Shown here: one piece after another, positions 31,501 through 40,267 of the stretch
How positions within the stretch are numbered: position 1 is the first letter of the stretch
Layout: every line of letters begins with the position of its first letter
Assembly: GCF_000014865.1 (NCBI RefSeq)
Contig: NC_008576.1
Coordinates: forward strand, 4,617,001 to 4,681,000
From: Magnetococcus marinus MC-1
Lineage (GTDB): Bacteria; Pseudomonadota; Magnetococcia; Magnetococcales; Magnetococcaceae
Direction of reading: 5' to 3'
DNA: 64,000 nucleotides
The notes under the pieces: generated by a model
Databases searched by the model: none
What the model was told of the DNA's origin: nothing
Seen by the model: only the letters and a program-made list of their open reading frames with translations
Translations under genes and position numbers: made by a program

Positions 31501-33018
31501 ACCGATGAACTCAAGTTGAGCCGCAAAAAGTTGGCCGCTTTGACCCTCTCTGGCCCCGCTGAAGATCAAAGCCCTGAGCAGCATCTGCTTGGTTTGAACG
31601 CCTTGGAAGAACGTCTCAGCACCTTGGATGGTATGCTGGGCCGGGCCAGTCAGCAGTTCCGCCAGAACAAGCGGGCCATCTCGCTGCAAGATCTTGAAGA
31701 GGCGCTGCCCGATGGGGGTGCCATGGTGGATTTTGTCGCCTATAAAGACCCCAACGATGTCTCACGCCTGATGGCTGGGGTTATGACCAAGGATGGCGAT
31801 AACGTACGCTATAATCGGGTAGGCTATGAACTGACTATGCCCGAATTGGAAAAAATGGTGGTTGATCTGCGTACAGCCATTCAAAGCGAAGATATGGATG
31901 AGGATGATCTCAGGGATCTGAGCATGGAAGTTTATGATGCCGTGTGGGGGCCGATCTCCGAACTGCTGGATGAGCGAGAGAACGTCTATGTGGTACCCGA
32001 TGGCATTTTGAACATTCTGCCCTTTATTGCTATGGTTGATCCTAAAGAGGATGTCTATCTGCTGGAAGCGACAGACTTGCACATGCTCACCTCCAGTCGT
32101 GATCTGCTGCCCAGTCTGATCACACCAGCCAAGGGACCACAGTTGACTTTGGCAGGCCCCAATTATGATACCGAAGAGGTTGCCGGTCAGCAGGTGTTGG
32201 CGGCGGTGCGGGGACGGCGTAGTGCAAACCGGGCTGCGGTGGTGGTGAGTGATGAAGAGCGCCAAGGGGGTGCCCGAGCAACCCGTTCGGCCACCATGCG
32301 CGCAGGGCTACGGGCACTTTCACGAGGCATGCGGGGCTTACGTTTTGACCCACTACCCGGTGCCGAAAAAGAGGGACAGTTAATTACCGAGACCCTCGCC
32401 AGCGAGGGTGGTAAATTTACCCTCAAGCTGCGCAATGATGCCCAAGAAGAGGTGGTTAAGGATATTGAGGTACCCCCCAATATGCTCCACATTGCAACCC
32501 ACGGTTTCTTCTTGAAGGCGGATGAACGGTTGCGTAAACGTCTACAGAGCATGGCCCGTAGTGTGGAGCTGAACACCACCCCGCCCCCAGGAGACAACCC
32601 CATGTTGCGCTCGGGTCTGGCCTTTGCGGGGGTTAACGCCAATGCACCATTCCTCGGTGAGATCGATACCAAAAACGATGGTATTCTTACCGCACTGGAG
32701 GTGTTGGATCTTAATTTGAGCGGTACTCAGCTGGCCATTTTGTCCGCTTGCGAAACCGGTTTGGGTGAGATCCATGAAGGGGAAGGGGTGTACGGTTTGC
32801 GGCGCGCGTTCCAAGAGGCGGGCGCTCAAGAGGTGATCGCCTCTCTATGGGAAGTGAGCGACGCCGGCACCCAAGCTTTGATGACCGGACTCTACAAACG
32901 GTTGGGTGAAGGCAAGTCACCCCACCAAGCACTTAGAGATTCACAACTTGAGCTCATGCAGTCCGCACAGTGGGGCTTGCCCTATATTTGGTCGGCATTC
33001 ATGAGTGTTGGCCGGTAA
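28591..33018 (+). CDS. Exported Sel1/TPR-repeat protein with C-terminal CHAT protease domain
   Basis: A 1475-residue protein with a signal peptide (about 1-30, ending TAWA), so the mature protein is periplasmic or beyond. Sel1-like repeats cover about 45-160, followed by a long array of 42-residue TPR_12-type repeats (about 340-900, recurrent LGETHPNT / LGESHPTT signatures), a helical linker and a CHAT domain (about 1090-1475). The caspase-like dyad is intact: His1304 in HIATHGFF and Cys1387 in LSACETGLG, followed by EGVYGLRRAFQEAGA and the terminal YIWSAFMSVG. CHAT proteases are often activated by ligand binding to their TPRs. It lies upstream of a FecR-like protein and a CHASE2 cyclase on the same strand. 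Target substrate is unknown. Confidence 0.88.
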   Translation: MNRSYRPSGHGFFRYLIITLVMLGLGTAWAQEKALPDLPEPVEPYLKAAHAGDAKAQFALAEIYIRGRKAEHTKSAAQWYLKAAEHGHIDAMAKLGVMYYAGMGVEEDNVKAFEWLQKAALKNSVHAQYHLGFLYEKGIGTKVNTDSALKWYDYAEAQDHALAGKRKAKLVSTMEPAKVQAVLASNAAVREKLVAATKERQKQAGVARAEQGPPQLQALNQLTAKLAQNPGDEATLAKAAELNTQLQRPVEAAAYYRDAVAAALLDKKRATAVKRITSYNNSITQALSLQPVAAQAVVKKASLLPKGVEAKAMIDWLKQYKGIEASLNKGQVAEGTALAKALVKHADEKFGAKHLITLRSQSLLGQAYLLDAQQEQAVALFNALDSVATEVLGAGHPEVLSYQTILADALAARGDFVPAGKLYGEIAQRAQQLLGEGHLDTLEAINSQAAMLSNAGQYGEAVTLFNTLCARFDRHFGLYHPKSAVCHNQMAFTLSEKGDLKQAEALYQSTLKKQSAASGLDNVELLNTSIALADVQRRLGDYAKAKLRLKPMLKLTALKSALEEAHFRAKNTMALTLRDMGDYLGAEKLLREVMAFEAKTLGETHPNTIASRTELAGLLRLQSRLAESEVLYDEALAAAQQGLGKTHPTTVAILNNLGLVYETQGLYDRAEPLFREALDTARATLGESHPTTLAATNSLALLYEVQGNFDKAEPLYATAITATRAKLGPENADTLAFVNNLGYLYMKSERYDEAAELLNEVTQSWRKSLGARHQRTLKSINNLGRVRLAQQRYDEAKQLIQEAWDGRREALGETHVDTQRSMLDMGVVLLRTGHAADAQKLLEQTLKLNEKTLGPQHPYTFETLDALAGIMEVTNLLPKAYDLRYTAFERRTEFLNRMMWVTSDNAREGYVRLHRGELNRFMALLPHINAERAGRSIMEVGLQRKGMLFKITSEIHQIARLSEDPTLKAITDELKLSRKKLAALTLSGPAEDQSPEQHLLGLNALEERLSTLDGMLGRASQQFRQNKRAISLQDLEEALPDGGAMVDFVAYKDPNDVSRLMAGVMTKDGDNVRYNRVGYELTMPELEKMVVDLRTAIQSEDMDEDDLRDLSMEVYDAVWGPISELLDERENVYVVPDGILNILPFIAMVDPKEDVYLLEATDLHMLTSSRDLLPSLITPAKGPQLTLAGPNYDTEEVAGQQVLAAVRGRRSANRAAVVVSDEERQGGARATRSATMRAGLRALSRGMRGLRFDPLPGAEKEGQLITETLASEGGKFTLKLRNDAQEEVVKDIEVPPNMLHIATHGFFLKADERLRKRLQSMARSVELNTTPPPGDNPMLRSGLAFAGVNANAPFLGEIDTKNDGILTALEVLDLNLSGTQLAILSACETGLGEIHEGEGVYGLRRAFQEAGAQEVIASLWEVSDAGTQALMTGLYKRLGEGKSPHQALRDSQLELMQSAQWGLPYIWSAFMSVGR

Positions 33019-33098
33019 AAAAATGGGCTAAAACAATGGAGGGTCGCGAAAAAGATGCATCCTTTCCCTTGTTTTGGTCACCAACCAGTTAGGCTTGA

Positions 33099-34172
<1,074 letters not shown>

Positions 34173-34236
34173 TTTTTCCAAAGTTTAGGTTGCTTGGTTA
34201 GTCGAAACAAAACGGACTAACCGGATGCACGATTAA

Positions 34237-34273
34237 AAATCCCACCTAGGTCGAACCGGGTGGGATTTTTTTT
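34237..34273 (+). terminator. Rho-independent terminator after the FecR-like gene
   Basis: Ten-base arms (AAATCCCACC and complement) with a 12-base loop followed by eight T residues. It separates the CHAT-FecR transcript from the cyclase gene, which probably has its own promoter or depends on read-through. Confidence 0.9.
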
Positions 34274-34377
34274 GGTATACGGTGCTCTTAAACAGTCACT
34301 TATGGTATGGTTGCCAGATGATGGTTGCAGCACCCACCCCTTTTATAAACCACGCGCCTATGCGAGAGGCTTGCACG

Positions 34378-36450
34378 GTGAAAAAACAAGCATTATCCCA
34401 ACGGTGGGACATATGGTTGACCATTGTCCTGTTTCTCATTGCCATTCCCCTGGAATATAAAGAGCCCTTCTCCTTTATTGAGGATCAAACGCTCTCATTC
34501 CGCCAACTGCTGCGTATGGAATATGGCCCCGCTGAGCACACCAAGCTGAATGATGATATCTTTATCGTCAATACCGATGAGCAGTTTTTTAAAGAGTATA
34601 AAAGCTTTCCGCTACGTCGCACGGATATTGCGCAAATCACCTCAACCTTACGCAAGCTTGGCGCGAAAGTGGTGGCGGTTGACTTGTTGATGGACTTTCC
34701 CAGCTCGTATGGGGAGGATGAGCCAACCGCCGAAGTCTTTAAAGAGGTTGGCAATGTGCTGGTGGTTTCGCAAGGGCGTTTTAACCGCAACAATGAGTTT
34801 ACCGGGCTGAACTACCCTACCCCGGTGCTGCAAGAGGTAACCAAGAGCGGTTACACCAATATCAGCTCATCCAGCTCTCTGGTCACCATGCTTTCCCGTT
34901 TGAATCTCTTCCCCCAGATCATCCATGAAAAGGATGGCTGGCCCTTCGCGGTGCAAGCCTTGGCCATGTTCAAGGGGGTGGAGCCCAGCTTTGATGAAAA
35001 AAGCCGTCTGCTCACCATTGGCGATATCAAGATACAGCTTGACCAGTTTAATAGCTTCTATATCGACTTTCCCAAGCTCCCCCATGGTGCGCGCTTTTTG
35101 AGCGAGATCCGGGGGCTCTCCGCGATGGAGATTCTTCAGCTGGATGAAAACGAGTATGAAGATTATGCCGCTCTGGTCAAAGGTAAGATCGTCTTGGTGG
35201 GGGATACTTCCGAGGTCTCCCACGACTGGTTTGATACACCGGTGGGCATGGTCTATGGGGTAGAGATTATTGCCGATACCATCAGCACCCTAATGGCCCA
35301 AGGCCCGCTCATGCCAGCCTCGTTTACCGCCGAGGTTATTTCGGCGCTGCTGTTTATGTTTGTGCTGGTCAACGTCAACTTATGGCTGGCCCATCCTGGC
35401 TTCCGCGCCATTTTGGTGGCCTCACTGTTTGCTACCTTTATTGGTTATACCACCTGGGCCTATGTACACAGTGGCGTTATCTACTCCATGAGCTACGTGT
35501 TGCTGGCTGGTTTTCTCTCCTACTTGGTAATCAACCTCAAAGAGTATCTGGCCGAGCGCAACCAAAAAGCGATGATTAAGGATACCTTTGGTCACTATCT
35601 TTCACCCAAGGTGGTGGAGATTTTGGTCAAAGATCCCAGTAAGTTGCAGTTGGGTGGTCAGCAGCGCGAGATGACCGCCTATTTTTCTGATGTGGCGGGA
35701 TTTTCTTCCATCAGTGAAAAGTTGACACCCGGTGAGCTGGTGCAACTACTCAACGAGTACCTGACAGAGATGTGCAATATTATCGCCGATCAAGAGGGTA
35801 CGGTGGATAAGTTTGAAGGGGATGCCATCATCGCCTTCTGGGGGGCACCGCTGGATCAACCGGACCATGCCATTCGCGCCTGTCACGCCTCCATTGACAT
35901 GCAAAATCTTATGGTCAATATGCGCAAGCAGTTGCAGGAGGCTGGTCGTCCCCTCTTAAACGTGCGTATGGGCATTAACACCGGCCCCATGGTGGTGGGT
36001 AACATGGGCTCCAAGCAGCGTATGGACTATACCATTATGGGAGACGCGGTTAACTTGGCGGCGCGTCTGGAAGGGGCCAATAAGTTTTACAGCACCTACA
36101 CCATGATCTCTGAATTTACCCACAACCATGTAAAAGACGCCATTGAGTGCCGGGAGCTGGACACGGTACGGGTGGTGGGTAAAAAAGAGCCCATTACCAT
36201 CTACGAAGTATTGCAGCGCAAGGGGCAGATGCAGAGCCGCGATGAAGATTTGATGGCGGCCTACCATAAAGCGCTGGAGATCTACAAAGGGCGTGACTTT
36301 AAAGCGGCCATGGCCGCTTTTGAAAAGGCGTTGCAGATTGTGGAGAATGATGGGCCCTCTCTCACCTATTTAGACCGCTGCAAACTCTATATGGAGAGCC
36401 CCCCAGCGGATGATTGGGATGGGGTCTTTAATTTTACCTCCAAGGGTTAA
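34378..36450 (+). CDS. CHASE2-domain class III adenylate cyclase
   Basis: A 690-residue membrane sensor: one N-terminal helix (about 10-28), a periplasmic CHASE2 domain (about 40-300), three more helices (about 310-400) and a cytoplasmic class III cyclase (about 430-620), then a short helical tail. Metal-binding Asp438 (YFSDVAGFS) and Asp482 (KFEGDAI), substrate-selecting Lys478 and Thr552, and transition-state Asn559 and Arg563 are all present, so it should be active. Lys/Thr at the purine pocket is typical of class IIIb adenylate cyclases. I chose GTG 34378 because GAGAGG lies eight bases ahead; longer alternatives (ATG 34360, GTG 34282) lack a site and 34282 lies beside the terminator. It may convert a periplasmic signal to cAMP. 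Confidence 0.88.
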   Translation: MKKQALSQRWDIWLTIVLFLIAIPLEYKEPFSFIEDQTLSFRQLLRMEYGPAEHTKLNDDIFIVNTDEQFFKEYKSFPLRRTDIAQITSTLRKLGAKVVAVDLLMDFPSSYGEDEPTAEVFKEVGNVLVVSQGRFNRNNEFTGLNYPTPVLQEVTKSGYTNISSSSSLVTMLSRLNLFPQIIHEKDGWPFAVQALAMFKGVEPSFDEKSRLLTIGDIKIQLDQFNSFYIDFPKLPHGARFLSEIRGLSAMEILQLDENEYEDYAALVKGKIVLVGDTSEVSHDWFDTPVGMVYGVEIIADTISTLMAQGPLMPASFTAEVISALLFMFVLVNVNLWLAHPGFRAILVASLFATFIGYTTWAYVHSGVIYSMSYVLLAGFLSYLVINLKEYLAERNQKAMIKDTFGHYLSPKVVEILVKDPSKLQLGGQQREMTAYFSDVAGFSSISEKLTPGELVQLLNEYLTEMCNIIADQEGTVDKFEGDAIIAFWGAPLDQPDHAIRACHASIDMQNLMVNMRKQLQEAGRPLLNVRMGINTGPMVVGNMGSKQRMDYTIMGDAVNLAARLEGANKFYSTYTMISEFTHNHVKDAIECRELDTVRVVGKKEPITIYEVLQRKGQMQSRDEDLMAAYHKALEIYKGRDFKAAMAAFEKALQIVENDGPSLTYLDRCKLYMESPPADDWDGVFNFTSKG

Positions 36451-36474
36451 GCATAGGGCCTTGGGTGGAGACAA

Positions 36475-36510
36475 CAAAAAGGGGCGACGCGCAAGGGTCG
36501 CCCCTTTTTG
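36475..36510 (+). terminator. Rho-independent terminator after the cyclase gene
   Basis: Stem GGGGCGAC / GTCGCCCC with A-tract on the left and T-tract on the right, 25 bases after the cyclase stop codon; symmetrical flanks would let it work in both directions. Confidence 0.92.
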
Positions 36511-36625
36511 TGGGTTGTATATGAGATGAGACTGTTTGGGAAAGTGGCAGAGATCCTCAACGCTGGAGAGCTGCCTGTATTGGCGGGTTAGAACCAGCGT
36601 GTGCCTAATCTGTTCAACCAGCAGG

Positions 36626-37018
36626 CTACCCTTTTAACCGGTCCATGGCGCGGCGATCCCGTTTGGTGGGGCGGGCACTGCCATAGTCGGGACGGCTGAT
36701 GCGCTCGGCACGTTGTTGGTCAGCCACCGCCACCCGCGCCTGTTTGCTCGCCTCCGACTCGCAATAGAGCTGCTGTGCTGCGGGTGCGGGGCCACGTTTG
36801 TCATGGAGCCCTTCGATCACCAGCGCAAACTGCACGGGGCCTTTGGTGATCTCCAGGCGATCCCCAACCTTAACCTGATGGCTGGCTTTAATTCGTTGAC
36901 CGTTCAGGTGGACATGCCCCCCGTTGACCGCATCGGTGGCAAGGGCGCGGGTTTTAAAAAAACGGGCCGCCCATAACCACTTATCAATGCGTAACCGCGC
37001 TTCGTTAGAGGGGGACAT
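36626..37018 (-). CDS. hslR: S4-domain RNA-binding protein, Hsp15 family
   Basis: A 130-residue S4-fold protein. Hsp15 binds 50S subunits carrying a stalled nascent chain and helps free the peptidyl-tRNA. The S4 motif is clear: RIDKWLWAARFFKTRALATDAVNGGHVHLNGQRI over about residues 10-45, followed by KVGDRLEI. The basic C-terminal tail (RPTKRDRRAMDRLKG) is typical of the family. The start codon overlaps the stop of the upstream membrane protein gene by one base (TAATG arrangement), implying translational coupling. Confidence 0.88.
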   Translation of the reverse strand: MSPSNEARLRIDKWLWAARFFKTRALATDAVNGGHVHLNGQRIKASHQVKVGDRLEITKGPVQFALVIEGLHDKRGPAPAAQQLYCESEASKQARVAVADQQRAERISRPDYGSARPTKRDRRAMDRLKG

Positions 37019-37308
37019 TAGGGTTGCTCTGCCACTTGTCGGCAGAGGGCCTCAAGCGCCTGTTTGGAGAGGGTGCCGCCTTGGCCTAGAACCGTTTGTA
37101 CCGATGCAGGCAATGCCTTAGCTGCCACACCATCCCCCGCTTTTAGACCATAATCGACCCCCAACACCCCACCGATTGCCAACAGTAACCACAACACCAT
37201 GGTAATACCGTTGCTAATAATTTTGAGTGCGCCCACCACCACCGCCACGGCGCTGATCGCAATGATCACCCAGGCCACCACACTGGGATCTGACAAATCA
37301 GGCATCAT
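37018..37308 (-). CDS. Small membrane protein of unknown function
   Basis: A 96-residue protein with two adjacent hydrophobic helices (about residues 10-30 and 35-55, AWVIIAISAVAVVVGALKII and ITMVLWLLLAIGGVLGV), followed by a soluble C-terminal part with one Cys near the end. Tandem ATG codons at 37308 and 37305 follow AGGGAA; the frame is open further upstream but that part looks non-coding. Its stop overlaps the hslR start by one base, so the two genes are coupled, but no known link to ribosome rescue exists. Family not recognised. Confidence 0.6.
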   Translation of the reverse strand: MMPDLSDPSVVAWVIIAISAVAVVVGALKIISNGITMVLWLLLAIGGVLGVDYGLKAGDGVAAKALPASVQTVLGQGGTLSKQALEALCRQVAEQP

Positions 37309-37456
37309 GCTTTCCCTTGTTTTGCAGAGATATTTGAAAATAAACCATCGACTGTAAAAACCCACCCCAAACCTGCCGGGGGCAAACGCCACCACGCGTT
37401 AGGGTAGGCACGGCTTAGAGCCCTTTTTTGGTCCGGGCCAAGCCCCTATCCGCAAG

Positions 37457-37690
37457 CTAACGGTTGCCAAAGTTGTTCTCTTTTCCGCAATCTGGGCAGG
37501 TCCAAGTTAGGTTATTACAGGTCATGCCCCATAGGTTATCCTGCATACAATCCTGGCACATCATAAATCCGCAAGAACAGTTCCAAGCAAAGGGTAAAGA
37601 ATCCTCTTTGCATGCCACGCAGGGGCCATAGTGGCGACCCGCCTTTTTTCGCGCTACCCGGGGGGTGGGTTTTGTATCCTCACACATCAT
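37457..37690 (-). CDS. Small cysteine-rich, probable zinc-binding protein
   Basis: A 77-residue protein with cysteine pairs arranged like zinc ribbons or a small treble-clef: CVAC near residue 24, CSCGFMMCQDC around 38-48, and CNN..TCPDC near the C-terminus. Two or possibly three metal sites could form. Tandem ATG codons follow a strong AAGGAG site, which supports it as a real, well translated gene despite its size. No family name is recognised. It is separated by about 150 bases from the membrane protein gene downstream, so it may be a separate transcript. Possible roles are RNA or DNA binding or protein interaction; none is demonstrated. Confidence 0.65.
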   Translation of the reverse strand: MMCEDTKPTPRVARKKAGRHYGPCVACKEDSLPFAWNCSCGFMMCQDCMQDNLWGMTCNNLTWTCPDCGKENNFGNR

Positions 37691-38000
37691 CGCTTCTCCT
37701 TAGATCATCTTGTGCCTATGATAATCAGCCTGAAGCGGCGGTTCCATGGCTGATGGTGGTGAGATGACGGGAAATAGGGTAAAATGGGTTTTTTCACCCT
37801 CAGGATGGGGCTATCCATATCACGGGCTCACCCTTTGCGGTCAAAAAATTTAACCCATCCTCAACAACATACCGTTGTTGAGAACAGCGTGATGTTCTGG
37901 TACATCACTTGACCCCTGGGTCTTTTGTGCTTGGCCGGTTAGCCATACTCGATGCCACCATGAGCACTTAGGACTCCAGCGCGGCCATTTATTGGAGTTT
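37691..38000. promoter_or_regulatory. Leader region with overlapping inverted repeats upstream of the YhbY gene
   Basis: About 310 bases with no gene. It holds three inverted repeats in a row: CAACAA/TTGTTG at 37862-37880, AGAACA/TGTTCT at 37881-37898, and GTGATGT/ACATCAC at 37889-37908. The last two share bases 37893-37895, so only one can pair at a time. This could be a leader with alternative RNA folds or an array of protein-binding sites. Confidence 0.4.
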
Positions 38001-38327
38001 ATGACTGTGTCACTTGCGGGTTTTCAGCGCACATACTTAAAGGGTCTTGCACACCCGCTCAAACCGGTGGTGTTTGTGGGTAAGGAGGGGGTTAAAGATT
38101 CCGTCTTAGCCGCAGTGGAAGAGGCCCTGCTCATTCACGAATTGATCAAAGTGCGCTTTTTGGATTTTAAAGAACAGCGTAAAGATCTGGCCAAAGCTTT
38201 GGCAACCGATAGCCAGAGCGAGCTGGTGGGTATGATTGGTCATCTGGCCATTTTATACCGCGCTCACCCCGAGCCAGAACACCGTCGCATTCAACTGCCC
38301 AAGAAAAAGCCAAAGAAGAGTGAATGA
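38001..38327 (+). CDS. yhbY: CRM-domain (YhbY) RNA-binding protein
   Basis: A 108-residue single-CRM-domain protein, a family that binds pre-50S ribosomal particles. The core is recognised by RTYLKGLAHPLKPVVFVGKEGV near the N-terminus, followed by the helix ALLIHELIKVRFLDF and strand VGMIGHLAILYRAH. A GxxG-like loop (GKEGV) marks the RNA-binding site. A lysine-rich tail (PKKKPKKSE) ends the protein. ATG 38001 is preferred over the in-frame TTG at 37992 since TGGAG lies directly ahead of it. The stop is three bases from the start of the next small gene, so the two are one transcriptional unit. Confidence 0.88.
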   Translation: MTVSLAGFQRTYLKGLAHPLKPVVFVGKEGVKDSVLAAVEEALLIHELIKVRFLDFKEQRKDLAKALATDSQSELVGMIGHLAILYRAHPEPEHRRIQLPKKKPKKSE

Positions 38328-38330
38328 TTC

Positions 38331-38645
38331 ATGCAAGATCGTTTTCGTGGTATTACCGACTCTGAAATCCAGTGGGATGGGCGCATTCCCACCCTGTTGA
38401 CCATGACCCTCAATAGGGGTCAAAAGGTGCAGGTGGATCTGGTTACCCGCCAGTTGCAGCAGTTGGCGGGAAAACCCCTCAAAGAAAAACAGCAGGCATG
38501 GGTACAGCACATGGCTGACTATCTCCTGCGGCAGGCCTTGTTAAAGCGTCAGGAAGAGGAGCATGAGGCCAAGATCGAGGGGTCAGGCCACCAACCTTTG
38601 ACCTTTACCCCCCGCATCGACCCCAATGTGACATGGTGGGGCTAG
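38331..38645 (+). CDS. Hypothetical protein, downstream partner of yhbY
   Basis: A 104-residue soluble protein with a beta-rich first half (GRIPTLLTMTLNRGQKVQVDLV) and a highly charged helix (about 55-82, rich in Gln, Lys and Glu) before a short Pro-rich end. No family is recognised and no metal or nucleotide motif is seen. It begins three bases after yhbY, strongly suggesting cotranscription and possibly a role in ribosome or RNA biology, but that is context only. Confidence 0.55.
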   Translation: MQDRFRGITDSEIQWDGRIPTLLTMTLNRGQKVQVDLVTRQLQQLAGKPLKEKQQAWVQHMADYLLRQALLKRQEEEHEAKIEGSGHQPLTFTPRIDPNVTWWG

Positions 38646-38878
38646 CAGGCTCATGGGGTGGAGTCTGCCCACCGGTTGGTCATGGCGGCACGGGTCGGTA
38701 AACCCCACGCACCCCCACACCGGTACGCACCAGCGGTACCCCATAGGGGGTAAGGAGCCCCTAAAGAGCCGCGCCAAACCCCACCAGATTTGGCTATTAC
38801 CGTACAGCATTCCCTGCGTTGATCAGAAATATTTCTATCTGCGCGCCCCTTGGCTTACAGCCCTTAGGATGCCATCCC

Positions 38879-39949
38879 ATGCACCATGATGCCCGTGCGA
38901 TTCAACGTTTTTTCCAGAGCCTGCCCAGTGTGCTTGAGGTAGCCACCATCAGCCATCTCCATCTGGTGCATTGGCCCCTCAACCAGTGGCCGTTGGCGCA
39001 TACCCTGGCAGAAATGGGCTTTGCGGGTACCCTAACCACCGCCCGTATCTCTACCCAGGTTATGGCGCAAAAGGATGGCTTTAAACGGATTCGCTGCCAC
39101 GATCACCCCAGCGGCGAAGAGCCCGCCAGCCATATCTTAATGGAGCTGCCCCAGGGTAAGGAGGCCGCCAAATTGGCCATCGAAGAGGCCCTGGCCAGCC
39201 TACCGCCAGAGGGAAAATTATGGCTGTTTGGGGATAAGGAGAGCGGCATTCAGCCCTTACCCAAATATTGGTCTAACGGCCATACCATACTCAACAAGGG
39301 CCATTTAAAGCTGGTGCAGTTAAACAAAACCAGCCAGTGGCAAGATCAACCGAGCAAAAAAAAGCCAATCCTGCCTACACGGGTCGAAGGGGAGCCCTTT
39401 TACCACTACCAAAATGGTGACGTGACCCTGGCGACCCTTCCGGGTCTCTTCTCCTGGGCAGAACCGGATGCTGCTTCGTTAATGCTGTTGCAGGCTTTGC
39501 AGCATCAACGTATGTACCATCTATTGGATTGGGGTTGTGGATGCGGCCTGATTGGCACCACTTTGGCCAAACACCACCCCACCCTCCAAGTTACCCTCTC
39601 CGATGATATGGTGCGCGCCACCCGTTGTAGTACCGAGAGTGTGCGCTTAAACCAGCTACAGGCCCGCTGTCAGGTGATCCTGGAGGATGGCATCGGCCCC
39701 CATCTGCGTAACCAGGGCTTTGATACCATTGTCACCAACCCACCCTTCCACCGGGGACAGTCGCTTAATCGTGAAGTGGCTCTGGAATTTATCGGCGACG
39801 CCGTTAAGATATTGGAAAGGGGGGGGGCTTTATGGCTGGTGGCCAACAGTTTTCTGGACTACGGCCCCATTTTACAAGCCTCCTTCAAAAAGGTGGAGAC
39901 GGTGCTACGGGATAGCCGCTTTATTGTGTGGAAAGCCATCAAAGGGTAA
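38879..39949 (+). CDS. rsmC: 16S rRNA (guanine-N2)-methyltransferase, RsmC-like
   Basis: A 356-residue SAM-dependent methyltransferase with the two-domain layout of RsmC: a degenerate N-terminal domain (about 1-180) and a catalytic MTS domain (about 185-356). Motif I is LLDWGCGCGLIGTTLA and the catalytic NPPF motif is in TIVTNPPFHRG, the signature of N2-guanine or N6-adenine methylation on RNA. RsmC modifies G1207 of 16S rRNA in E. coli; RlmG is the close alternative, so the precise target is uncertain. ATG 38879 is chosen because TTAGGATG is well spaced; an in-frame TTG at 38819 is unlikely. A small membrane protein gene follows five bases later. Confidence 0.82.
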   Translation: MHHDARAIQRFFQSLPSVLEVATISHLHLVHWPLNQWPLAHTLAEMGFAGTLTTARISTQVMAQKDGFKRIRCHDHPSGEEPASHILMELPQGKEAAKLAIEEALASLPPEGKLWLFGDKESGIQPLPKYWSNGHTILNKGHLKLVQLNKTSQWQDQPSKKKPILPTRVEGEPFYHYQNGDVTLATLPGLFSWAEPDAASLMLLQALQHQRMYHLLDWGCGCGLIGTTLAKHHPTLQVTLSDDMVRATRCSTESVRLNQLQARCQVILEDGIGPHLRNQGFDTIVTNPPFHRGQSLNREVALEFIGDAVKILERGGALWLVANSFLDYGPILQASFKKVETVLRDSRFIVWKAIKG

Positions 39950-39954
39950 GGCCG

Positions 39955-40233
39955 ATGCTGTTTCCCTATCATCAGGTGGGTAAAAAATTGCGGGCGAGCA
40001 TCGTAGCCGCCATCGCGCTGAATACCCTCTGCATTTTGGTACCCCTGCTGCTTAGCCGGGGTGAGATCCCCGGCGGCCTGTGCCTCTTTACCGAGGGGCA
40101 CTGCCAGCTCAACGGTTATGTGGCGTTTCTCTATCTGGTACTGCCACCCTTGCCGTTAAGCCTGCTGTTTTTCCTACTGCTGGGATTTGCCGAAAACTGG
40201 TGGTTTAACCACCAAAGCCGTTTCCGCCGTTAG
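39955..40233 (+). CDS. Small membrane protein of unknown function
   Basis: A 92-residue protein with two hydrophobic helices (about 18-42 and 60-82) separated by a loop containing two cysteines (GLCLFTEGHCQLNG), which on a periplasmic loop could form a disulfide. Basic residues at both ends suggest both termini are cytoplasmic. The ATG lies five bases after the rsmC stop with a GGTAAGG site overlapping that stop, so translation is coupled. No family recognised. Confidence 0.6.
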   Translation: MLFPYHQVGKKLRASIVAAIALNTLCILVPLLLSRGEIPGGLCLFTEGHCQLNGYVAFLYLVLPPLPLSLLFFLLLGFAENWWFNHQSRFRR

Positions 40234-40267
40234 GGCGGTAACGGTTTTGGCCGCCGTACCCCACCAC

